A stretch of DNA of 64,000 nt from UBA6168 sp964423205 (lineage in GTDB: Bacteria; Bacteroidota; Bacteroidia; Chitinophagales; Saprospiraceae). The DNA lies in contig CAYRDX010000018.1 of assembly GCA_964423205.1 (NCBI GenBank), forward strand, positions 1-64,000. Direction: 5' to 3'. How positions within the stretch are numbered: the first letter of the stretch is position 1; each line of letters begins with the position of its first letter. A program made the translations under genes and the position numbers. Below, one piece after another: positions 43,106 to 51,815 of the stretch. The notes below the pieces were generated by a model. It was not told the origin of the DNA and searched no databases. It saw only the letters and a program-made list of their open reading frames with translations.

Positions 43106-43891
43106 TTAATCTTCATTAGTCAGTTTTCTCTTCTTCCACTTTGCAAATTGAATTGCAATGGCAGAAATAACCAAGGCAACAATGGCACTCCATTCGACCA
43201 TATGGTCAGGAGTAACGGTATCGGCTTTTCGTTTCAAATAAATACCAATTATTGCCCAGCCAATTACCAGCATAAAGGCATAATCCCGTCTGTCGAGCAG
43301 AGCCCAAATACCAATGCTTACTACCGCGACGAGAGTCACCATGGTCCAAAATTGTGGATTCAAAGGTTCACCCTGCCAGCCCCACGAAACGAGAAGAATG
43401 GTAAAATTCGCAATGGTAGCCACCGTTAACCAACCCAGATAAACACTAAAAGGTAAGTGTACCATCCAGCGTTCTGATTTACTGGCTATTTGGTTCCCAA
43501 TGTCGAGTTTCATGTAGATTGTTAATACAGAACCTAATAAAATGAGCATGACCAGCATAGCAACACCAATTTGAAGATGATGCCAGGCAAACAACCAGCC
43601 CATGTTAGCCAGACAGGAAAGGAAAAACAACCAACCTATTTTTTCCAGAAAAACAGGCGTTTCTCCTTTTATGAAGCGCAGTTGATTAACAATGAAGACA
43701 CCCAGTAAGAGATAGATTATTCCCCAAATACTAAACGTTAATCTCGATGGCGTAAAAAGGTTAGGGTATAAATCAGAGATTTCTCCAGTACCCCTGCCGG
43801 CAAGCGGCAAAGCATTAGCCAAATAGTTTACAACCAAAACACTTAGAAAAGCCAATAAATTAAAAATGGGAAGGAACTTCTTCAGAGACAT
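43106..43891 (-). CDS. TspO/MBR-related polytopic membrane protein
   Basis: The 261-residue protein has about seven hydrophobic segments. Its N-terminal part reads NYLANALPLAGRGTGEISDL and YPNLFTPSRLTFSIWGIIYL. It resembles the larger TspO/MBR-like (tryptophan-rich sensory protein-related) membrane proteins often found in Bacteroidota and cyanobacteria. Classical TspO has five helices in about 160 residues and binds porphyrins and sterols; this protein is larger, so the ligand is uncertain. The C-terminus is basic (WKKRKLTNED). It faces the SDR-DUF2867 gene tail to tail. Its upstream region (43892-44604) is long and has no recognisable gene. Confidence 0.75.
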   Translation of the reverse strand: MSLKKFLPIFNLLAFLSVLVVNYLANALPLAGRGTGEISDLYPNLFTPSRLTFSIWGIIYLLLGVFIVNQLRFIKGETPVFLEKIGWLFFLSCLANMGWLFAWHHLQIGVAMLVMLILLGSVLTIYMKLDIGNQIASKSERWMVHLPFSVYLGWLTVATIANFTILLVSWGWQGEPLNPQFWTMVTLVAVVSIGIWALLDRRDYAFMLVIGWAIIGIYLKRKADTVTPDHMVEWSAIVALVISAIAIQFAKWKKRKLTNED

Positions 43892-44604
43892 AGTTTTTCG
43901 TTTTACGGTGTACTTCTGCTTAATGAATTTATGTTTGTTTGTTTTGGGGTAAACGCCTGCTCGATTTCAAACACATTCAATGCGAAAAATAATCTTTACC
44001 TCCGTAATTGCCATAATTTTTTGTGGCCGCTTTAACTTCATTAGCATCAATTCAACTTCTTCACACTTAATGCGCTAAGATGATTCCCAATTGGGAACTT
44101 TAAGAATACAGCCCTCGCTGGGGAACACATCTAATCATTTCGATAGATCATTCACTAACCTTCTCTTTCCATGACCTGACGGAATCTTGTGGAAGTGCTG
44201 AGTAATTTGTTCCTAAGCCGAAGGAACCACGGCGGAATCCAAAAATTATCAGCAGACTATCGCGCAACACCTGCTCTATTTCGAAGAAAAATAATTCATC
44301 AATTCGTGGAGGAACCCCGAAAAATTTGAAAACCTGAACCTGAAATATATTGAGCTAATTCTGGAAGTGAGGTGGTTTTCTATAAATAAGAAATGTCCTT
44401 GTTGGAGCAATTGGCGAAAGCAGCAGTTCCAGGGAATAGCCGAGGACCTGTTATACCTCCTCATTTGTCAAGATTCACCTTGATAAGATACCGGGCTGGG
44501 GTATGGGTATGATTCAGTATGAAAACAGGTATCGGATGGATGAAAAGTTGTTATGAATTTATCAAAATTTCAAATCAACCCTTATAGCCTTAAGCTAAGA
44601 AACT
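43892..44604. other. 713-bp gene-free stretch with a 14-bp palindrome
   Basis: No frame gives a credible protein; short ORFs lack recognisable motifs. A perfect palindrome TTCCCAATTGGGAA lies at 44084-44097. The mix of short open stretches and stops could be an old, decayed gene, but I cannot name it. It separates the divergent TspO-like gene start from the end of carB. Confidence 0.5.
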
Positions 44605-47421
44605 CTACCTCGTCAGATACATATACCGCTTACTATCCAACTCTCTGAAAAACGGATCACTCAGATCTTTGATGAATTGAATGGCTTCACCTGTCGATTT
44701 CATTTCCGGACCGAGGTTCTTATCTACGCCCGGAAATTTATTGAAACTGAAAACCGGAACTTTGATAGCAAATCCTTTTGGTTGCGGTTTGATGTGGAAA
44801 TCCTTCAGTTTGTGGGTACCCAGCATGATTTTGGTGGCAATTTTCAGATAAGGCACATCATAAGCCTTGGCTATAAATGGTGTAGTGCGGCTTGCACGTG
44901 GATTCGCTTCGATAACATAGACCACTTCGTCTTTGATGGCAAACTGCACGTTTATCAGCCCTCTGATATTCAGTGCCTCAGCCAGCTTGTGTGTGTAATC
45001 TACCATCGTATTGATGGCATTTACGGAAAGGCTGTAGGTTGGAAGTACGGCACTGCTGTCGCCACTGTGTATGCCCGCAGGTTCTATATGCTCCATGATA
45101 CCCATAATGTGTACCTGCTCGCCATCACAGATGGCATCAATTTCAGCTTCTTTGGCTCTGTCAAGGAAATGGTCCACCAACACTTTATTGTTTGGCATGT
45201 GTTTGAAAATTGACAAGACATGCTGTTCAAGTTCTTTATCGTTGATGACAATCCGCATATCCTGTCCTCCCAGAACATAACTGGGCCTGACCAGAACCGG
45301 ATAATTGATTTCATTGGCTATGCGCAAAGCTTCCGTGGCATCATAAGCCACGCCGTAGAGTGGATAAGGAATGCCAAGGTGTTTGAGCAAATCCGAAAAA
45401 GCACCTCTGTCTTCAGCTACGTCCATATCCGGGAAGGCAGTTCCAATTATTTTTATGCCTTTCTTATAAAATGTTTCAGCAAGCTTCAGGGCTGTCTGAC
45501 CTCCCAACTGTACAATGACGCCATCTGGTTGCTCCAGTTCAATGATTTCCTCCAAATGCTCCCAAAAGACAGGTTCGAAATAGAGCTTGTCAGCTACATC
45601 AAAGTCGGTGGAAACTGTTTCGGGGTTGCAGTTCACCATGATGGCCTCCATTCCGACTTCCCTGATGGCCAGGACACCATGCACACAGCAATAGTCGAAT
45701 TCTATCCCCTGCCCAATCCGATTCGGACCTGAGCCCAATACTATTACTTTCTTCCTGTCGGATGAAACAGACTCATTTTCCTTGTCGAATGTTGAATAAA
45801 AATAGGGAGTTTGTGCTTCAAACTCTGCTGCACAGGTATCCACCATTTTATATGTCCTTCTAATTCCTAATGCCTTTCTCACCTTTCGCACTTCTTCTTC
45901 CTTCACTCTCATAACCCAGGCTATTTGTGCATCGGAGTAGCCCACTTCTTTCAAATCTCTGAAGAAATCAGACGGGATATCTTCCGGCACATTGTAGCGC
46001 ATCAGTTCATGCTCCATGTCCACCAGTCTCTTGATTTGTTTTATATACCATGGATCTATCCTGGTGAGCTTATGAATGGTCTTTTCAGGTACACCTAACC
46101 GGAGTGCATCTTTGAGTCTGAAAATCCGGTCTTCCGTTGCATCTTCCAGTCTGTGCAATATGTCCTCAGTCCGCACCCACTCTTTCATATCGGCCCCTAA
46201 ACCCTGTCTGCCGTTTTCCAAACTCTGACAAGCCTTTTGAAGTGCCTCCAGAAAGTTGCGGCCTATGGCCATTACCTCACCAACCGATTTCATCTGCAAG
46301 CCCAGAACCGTGTTAGCACCAGGGAATTTTTGAAAATTCCAACGAGGCATTTTTACAATAACGTAGTCCAGAGTCGGTTCAAAATAGGCACTGGTTGTTT
46401 TAGTAATTTGGTTTTTCAGTTCATCCAGGTGGTAACCTATGGCCAGTTTTGCAGCTACTTTGGCAATTGGATAACCTGTCGCTTTACTGGCAAGGGCAGA
46501 CGAACGGCTAACCCTGGGGTTGATTTCGATGACAATCATGTCCTCCGTTTCAGGGTCAACAGCGAATTGTATGTTGCAACCACCTGAAAAGTTACCCAGG
46601 GAGCGCATGGCATGAATAGCCTGGTTCCTCATTTTTTGGTAGGCAGTATCCGAAAGGGTCATTGCCGGTGCAACAGTTATGCTGTCGCCGGTGTGGATAC
46701 CCATAGGGTCAAGATTTTCAACGACACAAATGATTACGACGTTGTCATTTGAATCTCTCAACAATTCAAGTTCGTATTCTTTCCAGCCGAGTACCGCTTT
46801 TTCCACCAAAACTTCATGCGTTGGGGACATGCTCAATCCCCTGCGCAGCGCTTCATCAAAGTCTTCTTCTTTATGCACAAAGGATGCACCCGTCCCACCC
46901 AGAGTGTAAGATGGTCGAATAACCAACGGGTAACCTATCTTTTGAGCTGCATCTTTTCCTTCGAGGAAGGAATTGGCGATTTTTGAAGGAGCTACTTTGA
47001 GTCCTTCTTTAATCATATGCAAACGAAAAGCTTCTCTGTTCTCGGTAAGCTCAATGGCATCGATATCGACACCTATCATTTTCACACCATACTTTTGCCA
47101 AATTCCGAGTTTATCCACTTCGATGCAAAGGTTCAATGCCGTCTGTCCCCCCATGGTTGGCAGCACAGCGTCGATTTTCCTCTCTTCCAGAATTTGCTCA
47201 ATACTCTCTGGTGTCAAAGGAAGCAGATAGATGTTATCCGCAGTAATGGGATCAGTCATAATGGTTGCAGGGTTGGAATTGATCAAACTTACTTCAATTC
47301 CTTCCTCGCGCAATGAGCGGGAAGCCTGACTGCCTGAATAATCAAATTCGCATGCCTGGCCAATGATAATCGGTCCAGAGCCAATGATAAGAACAGATTT
47401 AATGGAAGAATCTTTGGGCAT
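44605..47421 (-). CDS. carB: Carbamoyl-phosphate synthase large subunit, lacking the MGS-like regulatory domain
   Basis: The 938-residue protein is CarB: two ATP-grasp halves, the first starting SVLIIGSGPIIIGQACEFDY and the second VIVLGSGPNRIGQGIEFDY. The synthase sites IEINPRVSRSSALASKATGY and VIEANPRASRTTPFIAKAYD are both intact. The central oligomerisation region (about 400-550) is present. The chain ends at about the end of the second ATP-grasp unit (RELDSKRYMYLTR). Full CarB of E. coli type has about 1070 residues and a C-terminal MGS-like domain that binds UMP, IMP and ornithine; it is absent here, and no continuation is visible downstream. Synthesis of carbamoyl phosphate should be retained. 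No carA is adjacent. Confidence 0.95.
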   Translation of the reverse strand: MPKDSSIKSVLIIGSGPIIIGQACEFDYSGSQASRSLREEGIEVSLINSNPATIMTDPITADNIYLLPLTPESIEQILEERKIDAVLPTMGGQTALNLCIEVDKLGIWQKYGVKMIGVDIDAIELTENREAFRLHMIKEGLKVAPSKIANSFLEGKDAAQKIGYPLVIRPSYTLGGTGASFVHKEEDFDEALRRGLSMSPTHEVLVEKAVLGWKEYELELLRDSNDNVVIICVVENLDPMGIHTGDSITVAPAMTLSDTAYQKMRNQAIHAMRSLGNFSGGCNIQFAVDPETEDMIVIEINPRVSRSSALASKATGYPIAKVAAKLAIGYHLDELKNQITKTTSAYFEPTLDYVIVKMPRWNFQKFPGANTVLGLQMKSVGEVMAIGRNFLEALQKACQSLENGRQGLGADMKEWVRTEDILHRLEDATEDRIFRLKDALRLGVPEKTIHKLTRIDPWYIKQIKRLVDMEHELMRYNVPEDIPSDFFRDLKEVGYSDAQIAWVMRVKEEEVRKVRKALGIRRTYKMVDTCAAEFEAQTPYFYSTFDKENESVSSDRKKVIVLGSGPNRIGQGIEFDYCCVHGVLAIREVGMEAIMVNCNPETVSTDFDVADKLYFEPVFWEHLEEIIELEQPDGVIVQLGGQTALKLAETFYKKGIKIIGTAFPDMDVAEDRGAFSDLLKHLGIPYPLYGVAYDATEALRIANEINYPVLVRPSYVLGGQDMRIVINDKELEQHVLSIFKHMPNNKVLVDHFLDRAKEAEIDAICDGEQVHIMGIMEHIEPAGIHSGDSSAVLPTYSLSVNAINTMVDYTHKLAEALNIRGLINVQFAIKDEVVYVIEANPRASRTTPFIAKAYDVPYLKIATKIMLGTHKLKDFHIKPQPKGFAIKVPVFSFNKFPGVDKNLGPEMKSTGEAIQFIKDLSDPFFRELDSKRYMYLTR

Positions 47422-47503
47422 GGATGGGTGAAATTAGACCTGATTTTGTAAAAAGACTTCCATAGCCAATTAGACCAGGGAAGTCTTTCTGTTTTTGCGC
47501 GCG

Positions 47504-47533
47504 CAAAGGTAATTCTAAAAAATCGGTAGGCAA
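47504..47533 (-). promoter_or_regulatory. Promoter of carB
   Basis: On the minus strand TTG (47533 to 47531) and TACCTTTG (47511 to 47504) are 19 bases apart, a full match to the Bacteroidota pattern, 82 bases before the carB start. Confidence 0.65.
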
Positions 47534-47544
47534 AAGAAGTTGCG

Positions 47545-48969
47545 CTAATCCAACCCGTATTTATCAATCAGGTAAATCAGGCTTGTCATTGCAGCTACTC
47601 CAAGCTCCAATTCGCGTTTATTAACAGCTTCAAATGTGTCATTGGGGTTGTGATGAAAGTCAAAATACCTTTGAGAGTCGGGCTCATACCCAATAAGAAG
47701 GGTCTTTTGTGGCTTTAAAGGTGAAATATCTGCACCTCCGCCTCCCCTTTTGAGCTGTATGCCATAAGGACTGAATAAATCCTGCCAAGCGGATACCGCT
47801 GTAAATCTTTGAGTGAAGATTTCAGGGTCTCCCTCCATTGTAAATCCTCTTGGGACAAATCCCCCTCTGTCCGATTCAATAGCCGCAAGGTGATATTCAC
47901 CTTTCTTTTTTGCTTCATCGGCATATACTCTGCCTCCGGCGAGTCCGTTTTCTTCATTCATGAAAAGCACGCAACGAATGGTTCTTTTGGGTTTATAGTT
48001 GAGGCGCTTTATGATTTGAAGGACATCCATGGATTGGGCGCAGCCTGTGCCATCATCATGGGCTCCTTCGCCTACATCCCAGGAGTCCAAATGCCCTCCT
48101 ACCAAAATGATTTCTTCCGGTTTTTCACTGCCTTTTATCTCACCAATGACATTGTAGGAAATCTTATCGGACAGCATCGAACTGGTTGTCCTTATATAAA
48201 CCGCTACTTTACCTGATTTTAACAGGCTGCTTAACAATTCCGCATCGTTGGTACTTATAGCGACGGCGGGAATTTGTGGAACTCCTTCTTGATAACGCAT
48301 ACCACCGGTATGTGGGATATCAGTAAGACCGGAGGCCATGGACCTGACTACTGCTGCCACGGCTCCATATTTTGCTGCCTCAGATGGCCCCTGACCTCGT
48401 TGTTCAACAGCGCCCCCATAAGCCTGGAAGGTATTGAGTTTGGTAGGATCAAAGGCCCTGTTGAAAAAAACTATTTTACCCTTAACCTTCTCGACACCCA
48501 GTTTTTTTAATTCATCAAATGACTTGACCTCCACTACTTCGGCTGAAAGGCCTTGAGGACCAGTTCCAATTGAACCACCCAGGGCCAAGGCATTTAAATC
48601 CTTCGAACCCATTACTGAACTGGCAATCCGAACAATTTCTGTTTCACCCCTGCTCCAATGTGGCACGACACAGGGTTGAAGCCAAACGGAATCGAGACCT
48701 AATGTGTCCAGCATTTGCCTGGTATATTCAATTGCAGCTGCTGCGCCCGGACTACCACTGAGTCGATGGCCTATGTTCTTAGTAAGGTGATGAAGCCATT
48801 GATAGCATTGGCCATTGGTCAATGCAAAATCATGTATCTTCTTAATGTAAAGCGCATCTTGATTTACCATTTCATTGTCCTGACTATATACACTAACAGT
48901 AAGGTTTACACTAAGAACAATCGAAACAAGAGTAACCAGAAGAATTTGCGTGGATTGTATCGTCTTCAT
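47545..48969 (-). CDS. M28 family zinc aminopeptidase with PA domain, secreted
   Basis: The 474-residue protein has a signal peptide (MKTIQSTQILLVTLVSIVLS, cleaved near SVYSQ-DN) and a PA-type insertion (about 130-250, with KGKIVFFNRAFDP). The M28 catalytic domain carries VGGHLDSWDVGEG (His and Asp), HDDGTGCAQSMD (bridging Asp), FMNEENGLAGG (catalytic Glu and metal Glu), IESDRGGFVP (Asp) and FDFHHNPNDTFE (His). This order and the GGHLDSWD sequence resemble plasma glutamate carboxypeptidase (carboxypeptidase Q)-like peptidases. It probably releases amino acids from short peptides in the periplasm or outside the cell. It is transcribed toward carB, with 123 bases between. Confidence 0.93.
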   Translation of the reverse strand: MKTIQSTQILLVTLVSIVLSVNLTVSVYSQDNEMVNQDALYIKKIHDFALTNGQCYQWLHHLTKNIGHRLSGSPGAAAAIEYTRQMLDTLGLDSVWLQPCVVPHWSRGETEIVRIASSVMGSKDLNALALGGSIGTGPQGLSAEVVEVKSFDELKKLGVEKVKGKIVFFNRAFDPTKLNTFQAYGGAVEQRGQGPSEAAKYGAVAAVVRSMASGLTDIPHTGGMRYQEGVPQIPAVAISTNDAELLSSLLKSGKVAVYIRTTSSMLSDKISYNVIGEIKGSEKPEEIILVGGHLDSWDVGEGAHDDGTGCAQSMDVLQIIKRLNYKPKRTIRCVLFMNEENGLAGGRVYADEAKKKGEYHLAAIESDRGGFVPRGFTMEGDPEIFTQRFTAVSAWQDLFSPYGIQLKRGGGGADISPLKPQKTLLIGYEPDSQRYFDFHHNPNDTFEAVNKRELELGVAAMTSLIYLIDKYGLD

Positions 48970-49176
48970 GTTTTTTGTTTGATTTGCTATGGATATTAAA
49001 AATAATAGACTCTGTACTGTTTGATTTTTATTGATTTCGCAAAATAATATTTCTAAGTTACTTTCAAAGACAAGAGATTACCCTATGACAGGTGTCAATC
49101 CCTAACATTAAACTTAAATGAGAAACCGCACCAGCAATTCTAAAATTTTATTTTGAAATTTTTTTCTCAATTGGAG

Positions 49177-49346
49177 TTGCATCTTTTATTGAAATGATTT
49201 TATCTTTGTCCAGTCGTTGTAATGGTACTTTGTACACAAACAAGTTAATTCATACGACCCTTTTTTATCAGGGTACTTTCAGATAAATAATTTGGTTTTA
49301 TTTGGTTAGGGCTGAGGTAGTGCTTTTTGCGCTGCCTCTTTTTTTT
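49177..49346 (+). ncRNA. Candidate small RNA: promoter, structured body and intrinsic terminator
   Basis: TTG at 49177-49179 and TATCTTTG at 49201-49208 (21 bases apart) form a plausible promoter. About 105 bases later, GAGGTAGTGC (49314-49323) pairs completely with GCGCTGCCTC (49329-49338; two G-U pairs), has a five-T loop, and is followed by eight Ts (49339-49346): a textbook terminator. Between them no ORF longer than eight codons is seen. GTCGT (49213-49217) can pair with ACGAC (49254-49258), with a nested GTAC/GTAC pair, as a 5' stem-loop. The predicted transcript would be about 130 nt. Its family is unknown; a 6S-like or regulatory RNA is possible. Flanking sequence from 48970 to 49176 shows nothing else. 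Confidence 0.5.
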
Positions 49347-49547
49347 GCTCCACAGAGATAGAACTCAATTTTAACACTGCAAAAGTGACCTTAAAAATTG
49401 TTTTCCCCGTCTTAAATCCGACAAGCAGTCCTTCACTTTTCAATTTTTACTACATTCGTGACATTCCTGAGATGTTGAATTCGCTATAAACATTTGCTTA
49501 TCAAGTTGTTATCAGAAATTCAAATTTTCGTTTGGGAAGTATTGCTT

Positions 49548-49648
49548 AGTAATGAGTCAAAAATAAAGTTGCCAAATTGTTTCCTTAACCACTTGAAAAT
49601 CAGTTGGAAAACTTTTGCCTTTTTACTTTTTACTTTTGCCTTTTTACT
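49548..49648 (+). repeat. Dispersed intergenic repeat, copy B
   Basis: This copy begins AGTAATGAGTCAAAAA, shares the middle TTAACCACTTGAAAATCAG exactly with copy A, and ends in two TTTTGCCTTTTTAC-like units. Immediately after it comes the readable part of a decayed outer-membrane protein gene. Confidence 0.85.
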
Positions 49649-49983
49649 GAACTATAAATCATCTTTGGGAATGAAACTCGTAGCAGATTACACACAAAAA
49701 TTGCCAATGGGTGTGGCATGGAAATCCAATCTTTCAGCCTTTGTCAGCTGCAAAGACCTGTCAAATTTCTCCAATTGGACTTGGGTAAATGGTCTCAGTT
49801 TCTCAGTATGAAAGGCATAGGTGTCGGATTTGAATTCGGATTGAGAAACAACAAACAAGAGGGTTACAATTATAAATTGGCCAAAGACAAACTGTCACCA
49901 GCCAACTTCAAGATTGAAGTCCTCGCGGGTTCAGTTAATCCATTACAGACATATGGTTGCTCGGTTTTACTTATCAACTTTAA
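49649..49983 (+). pseudogene. Decayed C-terminal part of an outer-membrane beta-barrel protein (DUF3078-like)
   Basis: Three frames must be joined to read it: NYKSSLGMKLVADYTQKLP, WKSNLSAFVSCKDLSNFSNW and TWVNGLSFSV in the first; MKGIGVGFEFGLRNNKQEGY, NYKLAKDKLSPANFK and further to LQTY in the second (from 49808); and LLGFTYQL-stop in the third (stop 49981-49983). Alternating polar and hydrophobic strands, 'NLSAF..KDLSNFSNWTWVN' and the terminal aromatic strand match the end of DUF3078-type barrels. The 5' part is missing exactly where repeat copy B ends. Two frameshifts plus truncation mark it as nonfunctional unless sequencing error explains the shifts. A terminator follows at 50008-50043. 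Confidence 0.6.
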
Positions 49984-50007
49984 GCATAGCTAATACAAAA
50001 TTCATAG

Positions 50008-50043
50008 AAATGCCTGTTCTGAATCCGGGACAGGCATTTCTGT
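50008..50043 (+). terminator. Hairpin terminator before the dehydrogenase gene
   Basis: AAATGCCTGT (50008-50017) pairs perfectly with 50030-50039, followed by CTGTTT. It probably ended the transcript of the decayed barrel gene. The next promoter element begins two bases later. Confidence 0.6.
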
Positions 50044-50044
50044 T

Positions 50045-50052
50045 TACTTTTG
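50045..50052 (+). promoter_or_regulatory. -7 element (TACTTTTG) of the hydroxyacyl-CoA dehydrogenase gene
   Basis: TACTTTTG matches TAnnTTTG and lies 21 bases before the ATG at 50074, so the leader must be very short; -33 TTG is not clear. Confidence 0.45.
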
Positions 50053-50073
50053 GCATTTTAAATTTTTATTACA

Positions 50074-51231
50074 ATGGCTCAGGTAGGAATAATTGGTTCG
50101 GGTACCATGGGAACGGGGATTGCACAGGTTGTTGCCAGTGCCGGGAATGAAGTTCTCCTGTTCGACTCCAATGAGCAGGTTCTCAATCAAGCCAGGGACA
50201 CCCTATTGACCCGTTTGAACCGCTTAGCCGAAAAAGGCCAAATTGATGACCTTGAGGCCAAAGCGATTTTTGGAAGGATATACTTCATAGACGATTTGGA
50301 TGCTTTCAGCAATGTCGAACTGGTCATCGAAGCAATCATTGAAAACCTTGACATTAAAAAGAACCTGTTTGCCGATTTGGAAAAAATAATTCCTCAGGAT
50401 TCACTCTTGTCAACAAATACTTCATCGCTTTCCGTAACCTCAATCGCCTCTGCATGTAAAAATCCTGAAAGAGTCGTCGGGATTCATTTTTTCAATCCGG
50501 CTCCACTGATGAAATTGATTGAAATAGTACCGGCACTTCAAACCAGTGAATCCACTACAAACACGGTCAAGAGCTTTGTGAAAAGTTGGGACAAAATTCC
50601 CGTTATAGCCAAAGACACTCCCGGGTTCATTGTAAACAGGGTAGCCAGGCCATTTTACAGTGAAGCTATCAGGATTCTGGATGAAGGCATTGCGGATATT
50701 GCGACCATCGACTGGGCTGTGGCGGAAATCGGAGGCTTCAAAATGGGGCCTTTCACCCTAATGGACCTTATTGGAAACGACATCAACTATGCGGTGACCG
50801 AATCAGTTTTCAACTCTTTTTATTTCGAGCCGCGTTACCAGCCTTCTTTCACTCAGAAAAGATTAGTGGAAGCAGGATGGCTTGGACGTAAGACTGGAAA
50901 GGGGTTCTATGATTATCGTGAAAAATCAGATCAGCCACTGCCGAAAAAGGACTTGGACCTTGGAAATGAAATATTCAACCGCATATTGCTGATGTTGATA
51001 AATGAAGCTGCTGATGCATTGTATTTTGGAGTCGCCAGCAAAGAAGACCTGGATATTGCCATGACCACAGGTGTTAATTATCCGAAAGGCCTGTTGAGAT
51101 GGGCTGATGAATTGGGTATAGAAAAGGCTGTTGCAATGATGGATGAATTGCACCACAATTATCTTGAAGACAGATACAGATGCAGTGTACTGCTCCGGAA
51201 AATGGCAAAAGAAGGCAAGACATTTTATTGA
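50074..51231 (+). CDS. 3-hydroxyacyl-CoA dehydrogenase (PaaH/FadB-like)
   Basis: The 385-residue protein has an N-terminal NAD domain (VGIIGSGTMGTGIAQVVASAG). VVGIHFFNPAPLMKLIEIVP and KDTPGFIVNRVARPFYSEAI carry the catalytic His and the substrate-site Asn. Two C-terminal 3HCDH units follow, the second with LDIAMTTGVNYPKGLLRWAD. A two-unit C-terminus is usual in phenylacetate-pathway PaaH-type enzymes, whereas plain 3-hydroxybutyryl-CoA dehydrogenases have about 285 residues. It oxidises 3-hydroxyacyl-CoA (3-hydroxyadipyl-CoA if truly PaaH). The next gene, a PaaI-like thioesterase, starts directly at its stop, and a PaaJ-like thiolase is 2.6 kb downstream, which supports a phenylacetate link by context. 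Confidence 0.9.
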   Translation: MAQVGIIGSGTMGTGIAQVVASAGNEVLLFDSNEQVLNQARDTLLTRLNRLAEKGQIDDLEAKAIFGRIYFIDDLDAFSNVELVIEAIIENLDIKKNLFADLEKIIPQDSLLSTNTSSLSVTSIASACKNPERVVGIHFFNPAPLMKLIEIVPALQTSESTTNTVKSFVKSWDKIPVIAKDTPGFIVNRVARPFYSEAIRILDEGIADIATIDWAVAEIGGFKMGPFTLMDLIGNDINYAVTESVFNSFYFEPRYQPSFTQKRLVEAGWLGRKTGKGFYDYREKSDQPLPKKDLDLGNEIFNRILLMLINEAADALYFGVASKEDLDIAMTTGVNYPKGLLRWADELGIEKAVAMMDELHHNYLEDRYRCSVLLRKMAKEGKTFY

Positions 51232-51669
51232 ATGAAAAAGGTTTTTATGAACACCAACGAACAAGCAAAAAGAATAGTAGATTCAATGATGGAAGCAGAT
51301 TCATTCAGCCGCTGGCTGGGTATTGAAATCCTGGATATTGGGATTGGCTCTTCTGTGTTGAAAATGGCAGTCCGGGATGAAATGTTGAATGGATTTCAAA
51401 TCGCACATGGTGGCATTACCTATTCTTTGGCTGACAGTGCGCTGGCTTTTGCTTCCAATTCAACAGGCCAACAGGCAGTGTCGGTGGAGACTTCCATTTC
51501 GCATGTGAAACCCGTTTTTGCTGGGGATATTCTCACAGCAACTGCAACGGAGGAGAGCAGGTCGAGAAAAATCGGAATTTACAAAGTAGAAATCCTGAAC
51601 CAGAAGATAGAGAAAGTGGCCTTATTCAAAGGGGTGGTTTATTTCATGTCCAGCCAACCTAACAATTGA
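51232..51669 (+). CDS. Hotdog-fold acyl-CoA thioesterase, PaaI-like
   Basis: The 145-residue protein is a single hotdog domain: ADSFSRWLGIEILDIGIGSS, NGFQIAHGGITYSLADSALAF (His and the catalytic Asp region), SVETSISHVKPVFAGDIL and the final strands. The HGG-x-x-x-SLADSALA pattern is that of PaaI, which hydrolyses ring-hydroxylated phenylacetyl-CoA dead-end products and so releases CoA during phenylacetate breakdown. The ATG at 51232 abuts the TGA of the dehydrogenase gene; an in-frame ATG at 51247 is an alternative. Tight coupling with the PaaH-like gene supports a shared pathway. Confidence 0.9.
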   Translation: MKKVFMNTNEQAKRIVDSMMEADSFSRWLGIEILDIGIGSSVLKMAVRDEMLNGFQIAHGGITYSLADSALAFASNSTGQQAVSVETSISHVKPVFAGDILTATATEESRSRKIGIYKVEILNQKIEKVALFKGVVYFMSSQPNN

Positions 51670-51815
51670 CCATTGTCTTGTCCAGTACATTCGGAAGGAA
51701 TTTACCCTTTAAAACCACCTTAACTGATAATAGTCACGAAGCAATAAAGTACCTAAAGGCTTATATTTGGTGGAAACGAAGGACCAGGTTTTCATCATAA
51801 AGTTCCCTAACCATT

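Noticed and set aside
41656..43891. SDR-DUF2867 and TspO-like genes as a light-response cluster
   Set aside because: Such clusters normally include photolyase, carotenoid or LitR-type genes; none is here, so only the co-location is noted.
44276..44464. Minus-strand open frame in the 0.7-kb gap
   Set aside because: 62 codons, no motif, no start context; likely chance.
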